The position numbers and the translations under genes were made by a program. A model generated the notes under the pieces. It did no database searches, was not told where the DNA came from, and saw only the letters and a list, made by a program, of their open reading frames with translations. Below, one piece after another: positions 4,977-5,449 of a stretch of DNA of 5,449 nucleotides; position 1 is the stretch's first letter; each line of letters starts with the position of its first letter. Source of the DNA: an uncultured beta proteobacterium (GTDB lineage: Bacteria; Pseudomonadota; Gammaproteobacteria; Burkholderiales; Burkholderiaceae_C); contig CAJBVC010000468.1 in NCBI GenBank assembly GCA_903958915.1, positions 1-5,449 on the forward strand, given 5' to 3'.

Positions 4977-5449
4977 ATGATCCAGCTTTACACGTTCTTT
5001 CGCAGTTCCGCCGCCTACCGGGTGCGCATAGCGCTCAACCTGAAAGGCCTGCCTTATGAGGCTATCCCGGTGCACTTGGTACGCGGTGGTGGCGAGCAGC
5101 ACGCGCCGGACTACGCGCAGTTGAACCCCGCGCACCTGATCCCGACGCTGGTGGATGGCGACCTGACGCTTGGCCAGTCGCTAGCAATCCTGGAGTATCT
5201 GGAGGAGGCTTACCCCAAGCCCGCATTGCTGCCCGCAGACACCGCCGGGCGCGCGCGCGTTCGTGCTTTGTCGCAGAGCATTGCCTGTGACATTCATCCG
5301 CTGAACAACCTGCGCGTGCTGCAATACCTGGAGCGCGAATTGAAAGTGGACGAAGCGGCGAAGAACCGCTGGTACCAGCACTGGATCATTCTGGGTTTCT
5401 CAGCGCTGGAGACCATGCTGCGCACTGGTGCCCAGACGGGCGCGTTTTG
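4977..5449 (+). CDS. maiA: Maleylacetoacetate isomerase, zeta-class GST, 5' part (runs off right edge)
   Basis: There are 157 open codons from ATG 4977 to the window end; full-length members have about 210-215 residues, so roughly a quarter is missing. The enzyme isomerises 4-maleylacetoacetate to 4-fumarylacetoacetate with glutathione and supplies the substrate of fahA. The N-terminal thioredoxin-like domain (about 1-80) shows FRSSAAYRVRIALNLKGL (8-25), the zeta-class active-site motif in which Ser10, Ser11 and Arg15 are kept and the Cys of the classical SSCxxR form is Ala12. I recall this variant as common in betaproteobacteria. NPAHLIPTL holds the cis-proline (Pro56), and GQSLAI (66-71) carries the Gln-Ser glutathione contact. 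IHPLNNLRVLQYL at about 105-117 is characteristic of the helical domain. GAGG at 4966-4969 lies 7 nt before the start. The 47-bp gap after fahA has no terminator, so it belongs to the same operon. Confidence 0.96.
   Translation, partial: MIQLYTFFRSSAAYRVRIALNLKGLPYEAIPVHLVRGGGEQHAPDYAQLNPAHLIPTLVDGDLTLGQSLAILEYLEEAYPKPALLPADTAGRARVRALSQSIACDIHPLNNLRVLQYLERELKVDEAAKNRWYQHWIILGFSALETMLRTGAQTGAF

Noticed and set aside
4977..5449. Loss of the active-site Cys in maiA as a sign of inactivity
   Set aside because: SSAAYR in place of SSCxxR is, as I recall, common in betaproteobacterial maleylacetoacetate isomerases, and the Ser and Arg positions are kept.
1..5449. CRISPR arrays, tRNA or rRNA genes, insertion sequences, phage or toxin-antitoxin genes
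   Set aside because: I found no regularly spaced repeats, no tRNA-like cloverleaf and no transposase or integrase frames on either strand.

Overview
The window looks like chromosomal DNA of a betaproteobacterium, most likely Comamonadaceae (Rhodoferax/Polaromonas/Acidovorax type). This rests on high GC, the gene families and their wording (a HiPIP with a Tat leader, a ParA-like ATPase beginning MPSLNFIGGEKGGVGKS, a homogentisate-pathway operon), and a short stretch that resembles a small repeat I associate with that family. Taxonomy is inferred from recalled similarity, not from a search.

Left half, minus strand. Three genes point left. (1) At 1-530 is the N-terminal part of a circularly permuted ATP-grasp protein that runs off the left edge. 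(2) At 662-949 is a small periplasmic high-potential iron-sulfur protein with a twin-arginine leader; a good Rho-independent terminator at 594-657 insulates it from gene 1. (3) At 1089-1796 is a ParA/MinD-type deviant Walker A ATPase with no visible ParB partner. A divergent intergenic region of 228 bp (1797-2024) separates gene 3 from the right half.

Right half, plus strand. This is a tight tyrosine/phenylalanine degradation operon: hppD (4-hydroxyphenylpyruvate dioxygenase, 2025-3107), a single-domain VOC protein of unknown substrate (3104-3646), fahA (fumarylacetoacetase, 3643-4929) and maiA (maleylacetoacetate isomerase, 4977 to beyond the right edge). The first three are joined by 4-bp ATGA overlaps, and maiA follows after 47 bp with its own ribosome binding site. 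Together they cover three of the four steps from 4-hydroxyphenylpyruvate to fumarate plus acetoacetate. Homogentisate 1,2-dioxygenase (hmgA), the ring-opening step between hppD and maiA/fahA, is not in the window. The VOC gene, with a complete glyoxalase/extradiol-type metal site, is embedded in the operon and is the most interesting unknown here.

Most of the sequence is ordinary metabolism. Points for a second look are the operon-embedded VOC protein and missing hmgA, a repeat-like inverted sequence inside fahA, a repeat pair flanking a possible -10 upstream of the HiPIP gene, paired inverted repeats upstream of hppD, a possibly near-leaderless start for the ATP-grasp gene, and the orphan ParA-like ATPase.
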